This document shows, piece by piece, positions 38,001-50,355 of a DNA stretch of 64,000 nucleotides. This stretch comes from Cacajao melanocephalus (taxonomy: Eukaryota > Chordata > Mammalia > Primates > Pitheciidae): positions 1 through 64,000 of the forward strand of contig CAUYLG010075545.1 of assembly GCA_963573385.1 (NCBI GenBank). The letters run 5' to 3'. The first letter of the stretch is position 1; every line of letters starts with the position of its first letter. Position numbers and translations under genes: made by a program. Under the pieces are notes generated by a model. It saw nothing but the letters and a program-made list of their open reading frames with translations. It made no database searches and was not told the origin of the DNA.

Positions 38001-40884
38001 CTTCCTCCCTGTACTTGCAGACACTCTCCTGAAGATGCTCTTGTCTCCTCAGGACAGAGTGAGACACACACATGGGCTTGTCTTTCAGGTCAGTGTCTAG
38101 TGTTGTTCACTTTTCTTGATCCCCTCATCCATAACATTTCTGTTTGATTCTCCCTTTGTCCAAGTAAGATCATCCAAAATAATTATAATCACGAAAGGAA
38201 GATCTCTTTGTCCCTCCTCTAGGTTTGAAACTGTGTATGAATGGTGGCTTATTTTAGACTATCTCTCAGTATAGTCCCCAGATAAGACTTGGGTAAGACT
38301 ACGTGCCTATGTATATTGATCTTCAAATTGTAGTTATTATTCCCAGTGTCATTTCTGGGGAAGACACAGCTCCCAAAACAGAACACTGAAATTGGGAAGG
38401 CAGTTCTTAGACTAAGAAAGGCATTGCAGGACTTTGGGGAGGCTAGGCTCCCTGAGGGCATCCACCTAGTGAGTATATCAAGGCAAAAGGATCCCAACAT
38501 TACAGATTGAAGAAGCCATGTTTTGAAAGCCAGCTTATCCAGTAGGTGAATTTTTAGGAACAAGGCAGCACTGTCATTTCCATGTGGCCTTTCATATGAG
38601 CTTTCTCCGCTTATTACCAACCATGGAGCATCTGGAATTGATGTTTAAGGAGCAAGAATGTTTCTTTGCAAGCTACAAATAATGAAATGTGGAATACAGG
38701 TTTCCTTCCCAGATAACATTGACCTTTTATGTTTCTATCTATTACCCATTATCTCAGTATACATGAATTCAGTTCACATGTGTGTAATGGTCTTCTATGT
38801 GTCTATCCTATGCTGGGCAACTTGAGAGATTACAAAAGATCTAGAAGGTCCAGAGTCTGCCCTATAGGAGACAGGATTTACCCCCAATGGGACTTCTTAA
38901 TGCAACAACAGACTTTGCAAAATGTAGTATCCTATCTTAAAAGACCTATCCAAACAGAAATAAAGAGAATGATGCTATTTTCAAGTGTGTCTGAGAAAAT
39001 GCAGGTTTTCCCAAGGGTCCGTCTTCAGCTCCTTCATTTGGTTATCCCACATGCTCTTTTTCAATGATCTCTTGCTTTCTAATTTAGGTTTTTCTTGGTC
39101 TTATTATTGTAGTGGTGCTGGTAGTTTTTTCATTGTGTGTGTTTTTTTTTCCAGCACTGAAACTAAACAAGAACAATCACATATATCTGCCAGTGCTTTC
39201 TGAAGCAAGGACACACAGTTAACAGCAATCAATGATAGCCACAGCATCAGTAGCTAATTCACCTTTATGGGAATCCCACTTGTTTTGACTTCTTGACTCA
39301 TTCTCTAACGAAGTTGGCAAAATTCCCAGTCCACCCAAAGGTATTATAAAAAGCATTCATCATATTATTGTATTCTCTTAAACCCCTGAGTAAATGAAAG
39401 AAAATCTATTCATTGTATATTCCTTTCATGCATTTTGAAAATTTGAGTTCATTACCACATCTACTAGGAACAATTCTTTTGGACAAGAGGGTTATGCTAT
39501 TCTAAATCATATGCATAAGGCCATGTTACATGGTGTGAGAGTGATTTAAAAACAAAAAACAAGCAAAAACCAATAGTTATATTTAAGATGCTTAAGGGAA
39601 TGGATAACGAAGTTATTTAAGGACAACTAGGTACCAATCGCTCTAATTAATAGGTGCTTATATGTTACAACATCAAGCTGTGAGATGATTCTGTGCCTCT
39701 TCCAGGGCCTTGAGAGAAACAGGGGTTGAGTCATTTAAAGCATGAAGGAACACAGTGAGGCACACATAAGATGTGACCAGTTGCTGCCGTGGACTGAAAC
39801 TCGGACTTCCTGGGGAGGCTCTCCAATCACCATCTCAGCACTTAACAGTTCAGTTAACAAATTTGGACAAAAAGCAACTGGAAACTTCATCCCCAATGAT
39901 CAAACCCCCTTGAAGCTGAAGTTTCCAAAGCTTTACTAAAAGAATGGGTGTCACTAATCAATAATGACACTGAACGGGACACTCCCAAGGAGCTCGCTTT
40001 CTGAGAGATGTTTGTTAACACAGCAGGAAGGGTCTGCAGTGAAATGCTTCTTACTTCAGGGTTAATTATTTGTCCTTTTTACCCCAGAGCCAATAGGATC
40101 TCGAAGAAATAATAAAAGCCTATTGCTGAGCTCCAGGAGGGGAAAAAAAAAATCTACTCTGCTGGGTTCCCAGCAACTAGTTAGTTTTCGGATTGCTTTT
40201 GTCTTGGTGAGAGAGAAATTCCTGGAGCGTAGTCAAAGGATCGTCACTGTTTTTAATAGAGTCAAGGGGTTTTCTATAGACTAATATTATTTTTGAAATG
40301 CAGACTTTCACAAATCTTTTGTTTTAGGACATTCTGGCAATATGGTGGTTTATTATGATTAACATAAAAGTAAAAGCAATAAAAAGGTAACAAAAAAATC
40401 ACATAACTGGGTCAATAAATAGGTTACATTTCATTTCTGAGAGAAAAAAATCCGTTTGTCATGTGGGTCATTTTCATTTAAAGTCATAGGTTAAGTAGTA
40501 ACATACATATGAATCAACTTTTTGGTTCAATCTTACTTCTGAAATGTACTGAAAGAATTTGTGCTTTTTGTGTTTTTTTTTTTAATTAGAATTTTAAATT
40601 AGTATACAGAAAAAAATCCTGGAAAGCATTTTAACTCCTAAGATAATGGTTAATGTTTTTGGAATTTCACAAAAATCATGAATATAATTCTAAAGATAAC
40701 AGAGTTTACTATTAATGAAAAATTAGTTTGGGACAAATAGTCTTTACTGGAATCCTGATATTTTAAATACATGAGAATGTTTGTGTGGTTCTTTCTGTAC
40801 CATCCTCAGGCTGAGGTAAGTACTCATGATGCACGCTACAGCACCTTGTCACATTTTACTATCATTTTTGGTTCACATGGCTGA
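35007..40884. other. Repeat-poor unassigned DNA
   Basis: The longest part of the window without a recognisable interspersed repeat. It holds open frames at 36406-36789 (127 codons), 38249-38620 (minus, 123 codons) and 38729-39067 (112 codons) without recognisable domains, a small tandem duplication near 36191-36235, and a five-CpG patch at 35295-35341. Nothing is supported as a gene. Confidence 0.5.
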
Positions 40885-40965
40885 TTTCCAACTATACTTT
40901 GAGCTCCTTGAGGGCGGAGTTCATACCTATTCACTCTTCCTCACCTAGAATTTAAACAAAGATTT
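40885..40965 (+). mobile_element. L2 3' end fragment
   Basis: CTTTGAGCTCCTTGAGGGCG followed by GAGTTCATACC and CTCACCTAGAA is the L2 3' UTR signature. The MLT1 that follows may have cut it. Confidence 0.7.
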
Positions 40966-40981
40966 TCTAGATTGCATCCAT

Positions 40982-41370
40982 CTGTTTGGTAGGCTAAATA
41001 ATGTCTCTATAGAAATGTCCACATTCTAAACCTTGGAACTTGTGACTATGTTACCTTACATAGTAAAAGGAACTTGCAGATGAGGCTGAATTATCCAGGT
41101 AAGCCCAGTGGAATCATAAAGTCCTTTATAAGAGAAAAACAGGAGGATTAAAATCGGTAGTAAAAGATGTGATGGTGGAAGCAAGAGGTCATACTGATGG
41201 AGGGAAGTAGTGGTCAGCAGGTCAGGGTTTATAGGTGACCTCTAGACGTTAAAAAAGGCAAAGAAATGGATTCTCCCTTTAGGGCCTCAAAAAGGAAACA
41301 ACTTTGCGTATGCCTTGATTGACCAAATTTGAGTTAATTTGTTACAGCAGCAATATGAAACTAATAGAGT
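40982..41370 (+). mobile_element. MLT1 LTR (ERVL-MaLR), solo
   Basis: Begins GGTAGGCTAAATAATGTC, continues TGTCCACATTCTAAACC and GTTACCTTACATAGTAAAAG and GTCCTTTATAAGAG, and ends TTACAGCAGCAATATGAAAC TAATAGAG. The expected segment carrying the AATAAA and TAAGCCACTAAG blocks before the end is deleted. No internal region adjoins. Confidence 0.88.
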
Positions 41371-41484
41371 CTGTTATTATTTGGTGCACCAAGATTATCA
41401 GAATAGATAATTTAGTTCTCTGATGAACTTCTTGGTATCACATATTCTTAGAAAAGGTAGCAATTATGTGAAAGGTGAAAATTC

Positions 41485-41660
41485 TTGAGTTTCTAAGTTA
41501 AACTTCCTGGATTCAAAGCTCAGCTCTGTACTAATTGCTATCTGACCTTGGTGTCACTTAACCTCTCAAAATCTCACTTTACCCTTGGTAAAATGGAGAT
41601 AACAATAGTTCTTATAGAACAGGCTATTTTGCCTCTGATAATTAAATAAGGTAGAGAGAC
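41485..41660 (+). mobile_element. MIR SINE
   Basis: GATTCAAAGCTCAGCTCTG, then ACCTTGGTGTCACTTAACCT, then GGTAAAATGGAGATAACAAT is the sense MIR core. Confidence 0.88.
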
Positions 41661-41665
41661 AGAGA

Positions 41666-41718
41666 GTGTGTGTGTGTGTGTGTGTGCGTGTGTGTGTATG
41701 GGGGGGTGTGTGTGTGTT
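41666..41718 (+). repeat. (TG)n microsatellite
   Basis: About 53 bases of TG units interrupted by one C and by ATGGGGGGG in the middle. Confidence 0.95.
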
Positions 41719-42024
41719 TACCACATTATATTGTATATAGTATATTGGGCAGTGATTTTGGTTTATAATTAGAAAATGTAAGTATAAAAAATTTACTATG
41801 TCTAATAAATCACCTTGCAAAAACCCATATTTTGGTTGGAAGTCACTTGTGTTACCCATTACAAATGACACACACCTAGGTTGTCATAGAGCAGAGGAGG
41901 AATGTTCTGTGTTCACTTTTCCAATAGGTTTAGTAACTAAGGACAAATCCAGAATACAGCACAACTTAGGCTAAATGATTTCAGTTCTACTCTGGCCCTC
42001 TTAGAGTGCCTGTAGTTCTCTTCA

Positions 42025-42300
42025 CATAGCATGTTCTGCCAGGTCCTCAGCCTTGCACAGGCCACATGTCCTCTGCCAGGAACATCTTCCTCCATCCTAC
42101 TGTGATCACCCTCTTTCTCCCTTAGCAAGATCTGCAATCTCTGTGATGTCTTCCCTGCCTTCTCAAGCTCCTAGTTTTGAACTCCAGTTCTCCCAATGTA
42201 CTGTCATAAGAATCCCTTAATGCTTGCAACTACCTCCCTACCAGATCTTCAGGAAAAACACTCTGTCTTTTTTATCATCAAAGTATTATGCGAGGCACTG
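42025..42300 (+). mobile_element. L2 3' UTR fragment
   Basis: ATAGCATGTTCTGCCAGGTC, then CTCTGCCAGGAACATCTTCC, then ACCAGATCTTCAGG and ACTCTGTCTTTTTTATCATC follow the order of sense L2. Confidence 0.55.
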
Positions 42301-44127
42301 AGGATACAATTCAAGAAATTCAAAGACTAGATTATTTCATAAACCAAGTCTTTGCAGATGACCCAGTGGTTGAAGTTACATTAAGCATATATATCCCTCC
42401 AGAAATATATACAAATACCTTATAACAAACTTACATCTTAAATATTCTCAGCCTCAATACTTTAATCCATTCAAGTATTTGTATTTAGTACTTATTTCAG
42501 CAAACTCTGGCAAATCAATTGAGCATAGATGTTGGCATAAGAAAAAATTCTTGGTACCTCTCTAATAACACAATTAATACCAGCATAAAAATAAACTTTA
42601 CTGTGTGACAAAAGAATTGATACTTGAGGAATTAAAAAAATTTTACAAGATCATGCAATTATAAAAAAATTGACCATAAAATCTTTAAAAAATAGAAATC
42701 AACTTCACTTTCCCCGAAAGACATTATATAGTAAAACATAAATATCCCTTATCCCAAATAAATTATTTGGGGATTATGCCTATTCTATAATGATGCTATG
42801 AGAGTCAGGTAAGACAACAGGATTTACTTTCCTGAGAATTTTCTTAGATATAGCTTTCTAAGGATATCAAAGGATATCTGCTTTCATGTCCTCAATGAAC
42901 AAGTATTTAATTCACCTTTAAGATTTCAAATAAAAGCTTAATGTATTAGATATCTGATAAGCACAGTTAATAACAATGATTTACTTCAAAGGATATGTAT
43001 AGTGTACTCTGGTTCATTCGAAAAAATATTCAAGGTTATCTTCACAATGCCAGAGAATTGTCCTGTCTCACTATCTGAGTTCTTTACAAAATCTTCTGGT
43101 TTAATTGTTCTTTTTATTTAGACATTTATTTCTGCAGGTATTTATTCCAGTTTGCAATTTATAATTGTGTTCTTATAAAGAGAGTTTTTATAAAAGCAAT
43201 AATGTCTTGACTTTAAAAAAAACTCAATTTAATAAATATTCATATTTCACATTCCTGCAAAATAATTCTCTTTTTTTCCCCCGTTTTTTTGTAAAAGAAT
43301 TTTTAAGCATTCAACTTTCTTAAACAGTAATTGAGATCATTGCCCAGTTGGTATGGGTATAGGTGAAATTGGGATGGTTGGTTTTTTTTTTTTTTTCATG
43401 TTGTGCTAATGATTCCCAAAACATCGAATTGACACCTGGGGGAAGGGAGGGTAAGCTAGAAGTGAATTTCAGACCTTTCAGTTGGTGTCAGATGATTCTT
43501 TTTCATTACTGCTACCAAGTAGCAGATACCTATCAGAGAAGGAATATTCTATTGCAAGTGATTGAATAGGTAAGCTTTTTCCCCCAGGAAACCACAGTTG
43601 CCTTATGAAATAGTTCTGTAGCTTTCAAGATCCTGTGCAGAGAAAGGTTATTTCCAGACTTACTATTCAATTGTTAGTAATAAAGACACATTGAGTGAAG
43701 TATTAAAAGCAAAAAGAATGCCCCTGACATGAAAGATGGACAAGTAAATAATACAAATAAAGACACTAGGCAGCATTTTCCTCATCTAGAAAATTCATGG
43801 ACTGAAATATCATCTTTCACTCTATTTCAGCTATTATGGTCCATGATTTTAAAGGGATGAAACAGCATATGAGCATCTATCATAAGCCAGGTTTCTAGGA
43901 CCGATTCTTCAAACATTTCATTCTGTTCATGCTTTTTCTTGTCTCTAACAGAAAGTTTAAAAGTTTTAGTAGATACTGTATAAAAAAGAGACATATACAT
44001 GCAAAGAGAGGGTAGATGAGCATGAACTGGAGAGTTGGAAGCATACATCTGATCGAGATGTCTGGGCCATTACAAGGTCAACAATTTTCAAAGGCAGGAT
44101 ATCATAGATTTCCTCACCCACACACAA
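42301..44127. other. Unassigned AT-rich DNA
   Basis: No gene or confident repeat. There is a T run of about 17 at 43381-43398. Open frames at 43363-43569 and 43827-44151 (minus) carry no family signature. Confidence 0.5.
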
Positions 44128-44720
44128 ATTTATGTATTCTTTATCAAACACCTACTATTCCAAATACTGTGAAAGGTGGTAGGAACATATAATTCACTAT
44201 ATCACAGTCCTTATCTTTCCTTTCCTATATTAAGTTTGAGTTTAAAAATATCATACTGAGTACCGATTGAAAAAGAGGTCATTCTGACTGAGGAAAGGGG
44301 TGACTATTAGAGAAGTATTTGAGCTGTTATCAATAGAAGCATTGAACTGTTGTCCAAATAAGATTTTAATATCTAAGTAGAGAGAAAAGGGAATATCATT
44401 CCCACAGGAAGGGAACAGCTTTAGTAAAGATACAGATGTGTGATATGCTTGGCAAGTCTTGAGAACAGTGGGAAGTGTAGCATGTCTAATAGGCCGGGCG
44501 GGAATGTGGGAGTGGCAGGAATGAAACAGGAAAAGGAGTCTGGACTCAATTCATGCTAGGGATTTTGAACATCATTACGTGGACAATTTGAAATCATGGA
44601 AGGTTTTTAAGCGGGGGATTTGAAATACTTCCTCTTGGGGTTGGGAGGTAGAACTGATGGGGATAATGCTAGAGTGATTGGGGTCAATGAAATCATTTAT
44701 TGGTCTATTCAGAAAGTCCA
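44128..44720 (-). mobile_element. L2 3' end, long antisense copy
   Basis: TTATCAAACACCTACTATTC opens the antisense tail. CACAGGAAGGGAACAGC and AGATACAGATGTGTGATATG and GACAATTTGAAATCATGGAA, then TTTTAAGCGGGGGATTTG, follow the long L2 order. Diverged but collinear. Confidence 0.65.
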
Positions 44721-45235
44721 GGGGAAAAATCTTAAGGACCTGAATTCAGTAGAGGAGATGAACAATTAAAAGACTTTGTCCTAAGAAAGTCAGTCTCAGG
44801 GAAGACAAAATTTAAAAAAATATACTAAACTTCAATAGCAAATTAACTAAACTAAAGGATGTAGGCTGGCCTAGCTCTAACCCTGATTAGACAGCAATGA
44901 TTTGTAATTAGTGGATTAAAGGAAAAGACTAAAGTCTCATGGCTTCTATTATTGATATACTGAAAATGTTTGCTTGTAAATGTGTACCCAATACATGCAG
45001 AAAATAATTATTTGAAAATTTTTTTGAAAGTGGTAAATATCCCCTTGAATCATGTTTAAACTCTTTAAACTCTTAGTTGAGCAAATCCATTTAGAAATGG
45101 TTGATGACTATTTAAACCACAGTAAAACTCATTTAAGAATCACTTTTATTTAGTGAAGTGTGAATGAAAGAGGTACATTTGTTTGCCCTTTAGTGATTCT
45201 CCATCTAATCACTAAACTAGATTTTCTATGTAATC
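44721..45235. other. Unassigned AT-rich DNA
   Basis: Nothing recognised. Confidence 0.4.
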
Positions 45236-45316
45236 ACTATAATAATATTATTTTAATATCCACCCCCACCACTTCCCTCATAATGGGGGTGGATAGTAAA
45301 ATAATATTTTCATAGT
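45236..45316 (+). repeat. 81-nt near-perfect inverted repeat (hairpin)
   Basis: Left arm 45236-45267 and right arm 45285-45316 are 32 bases each. They are reverse complements except at three positions, and they are separated by a 17-base loop. The inner part of the arms is CCACCCCC / GGGGGTGG and the outer part is A/T-rich. It sits immediately before an L1M 3' UTR remnant. I do not recognise it as MADE1 or another named palindromic element. It could be a small DNA-transposon footprint or an unclassified fold-back; a transcribed copy would fold as a stem-loop. Confidence 0.9.
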
Positions 45317-45515
45317 AGTTGGGGCTGGGAAGGGGAAATGACTGTAAATGGGCACGAGGGATCCTTCAGAGTAATAGAAATGTTCAGGAATTTGATTGTG
45401 GTACAGACTGACATGTCTGTAAATTTACTAAAAGTCATTGGACTGTACACTTAAAATGAGCGAATTTTATGGTAGGTAAATCATACCACCTAAAAGCGGT
45501 TAGAAAACATTATTG
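45317..45515 (+). mobile_element. L1M 3' UTR fragment
   Basis: GTTGGGGCTGGGAAGGGGAA, AATGGGCACGAGGGATCC, AGAAATGTTCAGGAATTTGA, then GACTGTACACTTAAAATGAG and GGTAGGTAAATCATACC follow the order of an L1MA/L1MB-type 3' UTR. Confidence 0.75.
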
Positions 45516-45623
45516 GTGTGCATGTATGAAGGACTTTAAATCTGCTAAATGTGATGGCAAATCTTGCAGTCATTTATCTAGCAACAGCTTATAGAGAAGT
45601 TACTAGGGACAGATGCTTCAAGG

Positions 45624-45768
45624 CAATGCTTCTCAAAATTTAATGAGTATAAGAATTAACAGAGGATAGTAAATGCAGATTCTGATTCAGTAGGTCTGGC
45701 GCTGGGCCCATAATTCTGCCATTTTAACAAACTTCCAGGGATTGCCATGTGTTGGCTGAGAAACCACA
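45624..45768 (+). mobile_element. MER5A (hAT-Charlie nonautonomous DNA transposon)
   Basis: Begins CAATGCTTCTCAAAATTTAA, has the internal hallmark GATTCTGATTCAGTAGGTCT and ends with GGCTGAGAAACCAC. Slightly shorter than the ~189-bp family length. Confidence 0.85.
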
Positions 45769-45822
45769 TCTAAATGTCAACGTTCTAGACACAGGGATTC
45801 TGGCAAGGGAACAAGAAGGTAA

Positions 45823-46240
<418 letters not shown>

Positions 46241-46299
46241 CTTCAATTTCATTGCTAGAGGAAGAAATGAGAAATTTACATTGCATTTATCATCCAGAA

Positions 46300-46690
46300 T
46301 ACTATGTTCTTTAGGGCTTTGGTGCCCTTGGCACACTGTACTGTCTATTTGTTAGCTTAGTTCTTTCCTCTTTCTGGGTCTCACATTATTCAAGCCCTCT
46401 TGTGCTTATATGGAATGTTGTAATTTAGATCTACATTTCCTTCTCTTCTTTGCTACCAATTTCAGCAACCTTCTGAGGATCTATTTATACTCTCCTCTCC
46501 TGGGAATTTGAAGTTCATCTTCATTTATCATCTGCAGATGTACTTCTCATGCTACTTACTCCCTTTTTTCAGCTCACTAATGATGTTGTTAAACAAAATA
46601 GAACCCAACACTGACCCATGAGGACAGCCCGTTGGATTCTGTGCTCATTTTATGTCAATCATCTGTTCCTTCAATGGAATGTCTTAGCTT
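46300..46690. mobile_element. Possible CR1/L3-type ancient LINE fragment
   Basis: CATTTATCATCTGCAGATGT, TGATGTTGTTAAACAAAATA, and AACACTGACCCATGAGGACA resemble a widespread vertebrate CR1/L3-type block. Low confidence, and the orientation is not judged. Confidence 0.3.
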
Positions 46691-48126
46691 AAAGTGCTCG
46701 TACTGGGACAAGAACAAACCACTGAAGTTTACACAAGAATATAAATTCCTGGATATATGTGGGAGAAATATTTGAAAATCAACAACTTATTTGTATAACT
46801 ATGAACAATGACAGGAAATATAAAATGGAAAATTATATGCTAGTATATTTAAACAACTAATGAGATAACATTTATTGAACATAAATATGATAATTAATTT
46901 TATTATTAGTATCTCTAATTATTAAAATCATCTACCAATGTAGTTACATTTTATACCAGAAACTGCTGGGTAGGTTCAGAAACTGAGGGCCAGTGAGGTG
47001 AGGTTACATTTCCAGGACTTCCTCTGAAGCGTATGTATTTTTCTAATATTATATATTGCTTCAAAAAATACATATTTTTGGTTGTCATTTTAACTGGCCT
47101 GTTAAGAAATCAACTGTGCTACTTTTCTAATTTGAGATATGAAGCTTATATTCTCCAAAAGAGTACCTGATTTGAAGAATGTGAAAAAGTGTTTGTTTCC
47201 CCATGTTGACTCTACAAGAATCAGTAATTTTCTGACAAAAATTCATAGATCTAGCCTGTTATAGAGAAAGGTATCACTGACTACCTTGAAATTAAGTTTT
47301 GTGAAACAGTTTCCAGTTTTTATAAAGCTTGAGGAGAAAAGAGAAGAAAGAAAAAGAGAGCTCAAGTCTGTAAATGGCCTATAGTATTTGAACAGCTATG
47401 GTTTCAAGGCAATTATATTAAGTACACAATCCTAGTTTTAATGGTGAGGCTTAGAAGATGGGCAGAGTGCTAAATGTGTAAGTCATTATGAACTTGGCAC
47501 AGTAGCTCTGTTTATTTTAAACTTTCTTTTGCTGCTTTTGTTGAGGATGTTTACTTAACCAGGCTCTATTAAACATTCTAAAAACATTATTGCAGACTTT
47601 GTCTTTGTGAGCATTTTTAATTGACAAGCCACAGAAGTGATAACTCTTCAGGAATCATAGATGAGAACAGATAAGCTAGAGTGGCATGAAGAGGACAGGC
47701 AGGTATCTTTTATCTTGGACTAAAAAAACAAAACAAAACAAAACTTTAGTGGAATTGAGTGTTTCTAAAATGCAAGAACTGGTTTTATTGGGCACTGAAG
47801 TCTTGTATTTATCTGAGCAGCAGAACCCGTGTAGGGCACTCTGGAGGGTGCTGCCCTTCAGTGCTCTGTGACCCTGCTGGACCTGCATGACTAGTACACT
47901 TTGGTGTGGAAAAAATTCTCATGCCTCCAAGTCCATACTGAACCTCATCATTTTAAGCAGCTGATAGGTCCCAAACACCTTACCCCACCATAATGTTACC
48001 CAAGCCTAGGAAGGAAGAAAGCTCTTTTATTTGTTTCACAATGCAGAGATAAGGAAATGAGAAACTACAGAATCATTTGTTAATAATGGCCCATGTGGAA
48101 TCTCAGTTTACCTTTAGCATATATGA
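46691..48126. other. Unassigned DNA
   Basis: A weak MIR-like stretch (AGAAACTGAGGGCCAGTGAG) lies near 46980. Small open frames 47676-47888 on both strands are chance. Confidence 0.5.
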
Positions 48127-48226
48127 TTATTTCTTTTCCTTCTTTCCTTTTTTCTACCTCTTCTTCCTCCTTCTTCTCCTTCTTTGATATCATCATCTTC
48201 TTCTTTGTCATCTCTATCTTTATTAG
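48127..48226 (+). repeat. Polypyrimidine tract (TTC/CTT-rich)
   Basis: About 100 bases of TTC, CTT and TCT units with a few interruptions. Its complement explains the lysine/glutamate-rich open frame at 48080-48313 (minus), which is not a gene. Confidence 0.9.
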
Positions 48227-49134
48227 TCTTTGGAAGGGTCTTATCGCCATTTTAAATAATTCCAGTGATATTTCCTGATAAAGATTGTTCATCCACTTAC
48301 TAATATATTCCAAGTACTTATTGAAACTAATTTGAATCTATTTTGAATTCTTTAAATATCAAGTTCTTACAAAATACGTTCCTAGTAGAAAGGTGGTAAT
48401 TTCATTTTAAACAAGGAAACTGAAGTTTTTGTTATTCACTATAATTATTTACTAAGCAATCTTGAAAGACAGCAAATTGGCAGCAAGGGAAAAAAAACAT
48501 ATGTTTATCTTTACTATTTATATACACGTCAACCTGAAAGATATTTTAGGCTATGGTTTTCACGAAAAATATCTGAGCTCTCTTTTTCTTCCTTCTCTTC
48601 TCAGTGGTTTGCTGACAAAAACCACGCCAGACACAAATTCATTTTATATAATGTGTGGTCTTAGAAGGAAGTAATTGTCTTATTTAGTCAAAAATGAGTA
48701 TCCAAAAATATTTCTACCAAGGTTTAGAGAGGGCAGGATTAATAAATAAAATAATTAACATAAGAGAATGAATGTATGCTACATATAACCATACGTTATT
48801 TAACAAAAAAATGTATATTTTTAGTGAAATGAATTTTTGAGATCTAAAAACAACATATTGTTACATAAAGTTGTTCATGTTTACACGCAGTCTCCCGTTT
48901 ATTACGGCACATCAGCTGCTGCTTATGATAGTGTTTACAATCTAGTATACTTTTTATGCCAGTGAACATCACTTACTTATGAGAAAAAAAGAAAGTTTAG
49001 ATACCTATTAGTCACTCAGACTTACAGGAAATCATTTAGCAAATTGCTAGGTTGTTATAATACCAGAATTAATCTGGAAATGCCATTAATTCAGAAACCA
49101 GTGAATACAGATTCCAGCACAGGCCCATGAAACT
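48227..49134. other. Unassigned AT-rich DNA
   Basis: Nothing recognised. Confidence 0.45.
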
Positions 49135-49305
49135 AAGAACCAGGGCTTCAGAGTCAGCCTTAGGAGTAAGTTACTTAACTTCTTCTAATCTTATTGTCCC
49201 CATCAGTAAAATGGAGATAATAACTGTATTGTACAAAGTTTTCTAGAAAGCTAAAATGAGAAAATTAACCTCATGACTTTATGTCAGTGCCTAAATGTAC
49301 TCAAC
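49135..49305 (+). mobile_element. MIR SINE
   Basis: GGGCTTCAGAGTCAGCCTTA, then AGTTACTTAACTTCTTCTAA, then CAGTAAAATGGAGATAATAA is the sense MIR core. Confidence 0.82.
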
Positions 49306-50221
49306 AAATTTTACTTTACTTTAGGAAGTAGGAATGCTCTCCACAGGGACAAGAGCCATATTTGATCTATATTTATAGCTGTCAGGGAGCTTGGTAGAGT
49401 GTTTTCCATGAGTAACTTTTTAATAAAAATCTGTGGAAATAAGGAAGAAAGAAAGAAAAAAAAAAAGACCTGCTTCCAATGCTAAACCAACTCCTGTTCT
49501 AATATGAGAGACAGAACTTACATAAGTAAATATTTATATTTGAAATTTGCATGTAAAAGTAAACACTATCCTCAAGGCATATACCAGCTGCTAAATTAGG
49601 CTTAGGAAAGGAGTTTGTAGCTGCCCAAAAGGCATTTGAATAAAAGTATTCTATGGTTCTTCATAGTGTCCACGAAAACAAGGAAACAATACAAGCAGGT
49701 AGGCTCAACAGGAGACCCTTAAAAGGTCTACATGTGCTTAGCTTGGATCAGGCTGAGACTATCGAAATTCAGAAGTAGAGGAAGAAAAAACATTAAGTAG
49801 GAATCAGTAGAATTGGCGTTAGCCTGGACATGGTGGGTGATTGCAATGGGGAGGGGATGCCCAGGGTATCTGCCTAGGAAACCATGTTTCAGGGAAAGCA
49901 GAATAGATGGGCTAAGGAGAGATCATAATTCCCTTTCCTTCCCCATGTTTAGATTTAGATGATGGCAGAACATCTAAGTAAAGATGTTCCATAAACAGAA
50001 AGAAATATGTGACTGGATAGAATATGAAAGGTCAGGGCAGGAGAGGAAGTTCTGGAAATTGTCTGCATAGAGGTGGGTGGTAAATAAAATTGAGGGCTCA
50101 AGCATCTTAACTTGCTCAGAGAATGTGGCTTGCAAACCACAGAAGATGATTAAAAACATACACTATTTTAATTACATTTTTTTAAAAAGTTTCTGCATTC
50201 TCTCTGGGGGTTAATATACCA
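49306..50221. other. Unassigned DNA
   Basis: A short GAAAG/A-rich run at 49441-49467. No gene or confident repeat. Confidence 0.45.
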
Positions 50222-50355
50222 CCACATTTTACATACTTACTCATTTAGACCTAGGAGAAACTTGAGAAAATTCGGATCCAATTTCTTTAGTTTACAGACA
50301 GGTAGCAGCCCAAGAGGGTGAAGTGACATGGTCAGGGTTATTGAGCAAATAGATT
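50222..50355 (-). mobile_element. MIR SINE
   Basis: ACATACTTACTCATTTAGAC, then AGTTTACAGACAGGTAGCAG and GAAGTGACATGGTCAGGGTT follow antisense MIR. Confidence 0.55.

Noticed and set aside
38249..38620. 123-codon minus-strand open frame
   Set aside because: No domain, no splice or promoter context, and no family resemblance. A chance frame is the simplest explanation.
48080..48313. Lysine/glutamate-rich minus-strand open frame that could suggest a coiled coil
   Set aside because: It is the complement of a polypyrimidine low-complexity tract.
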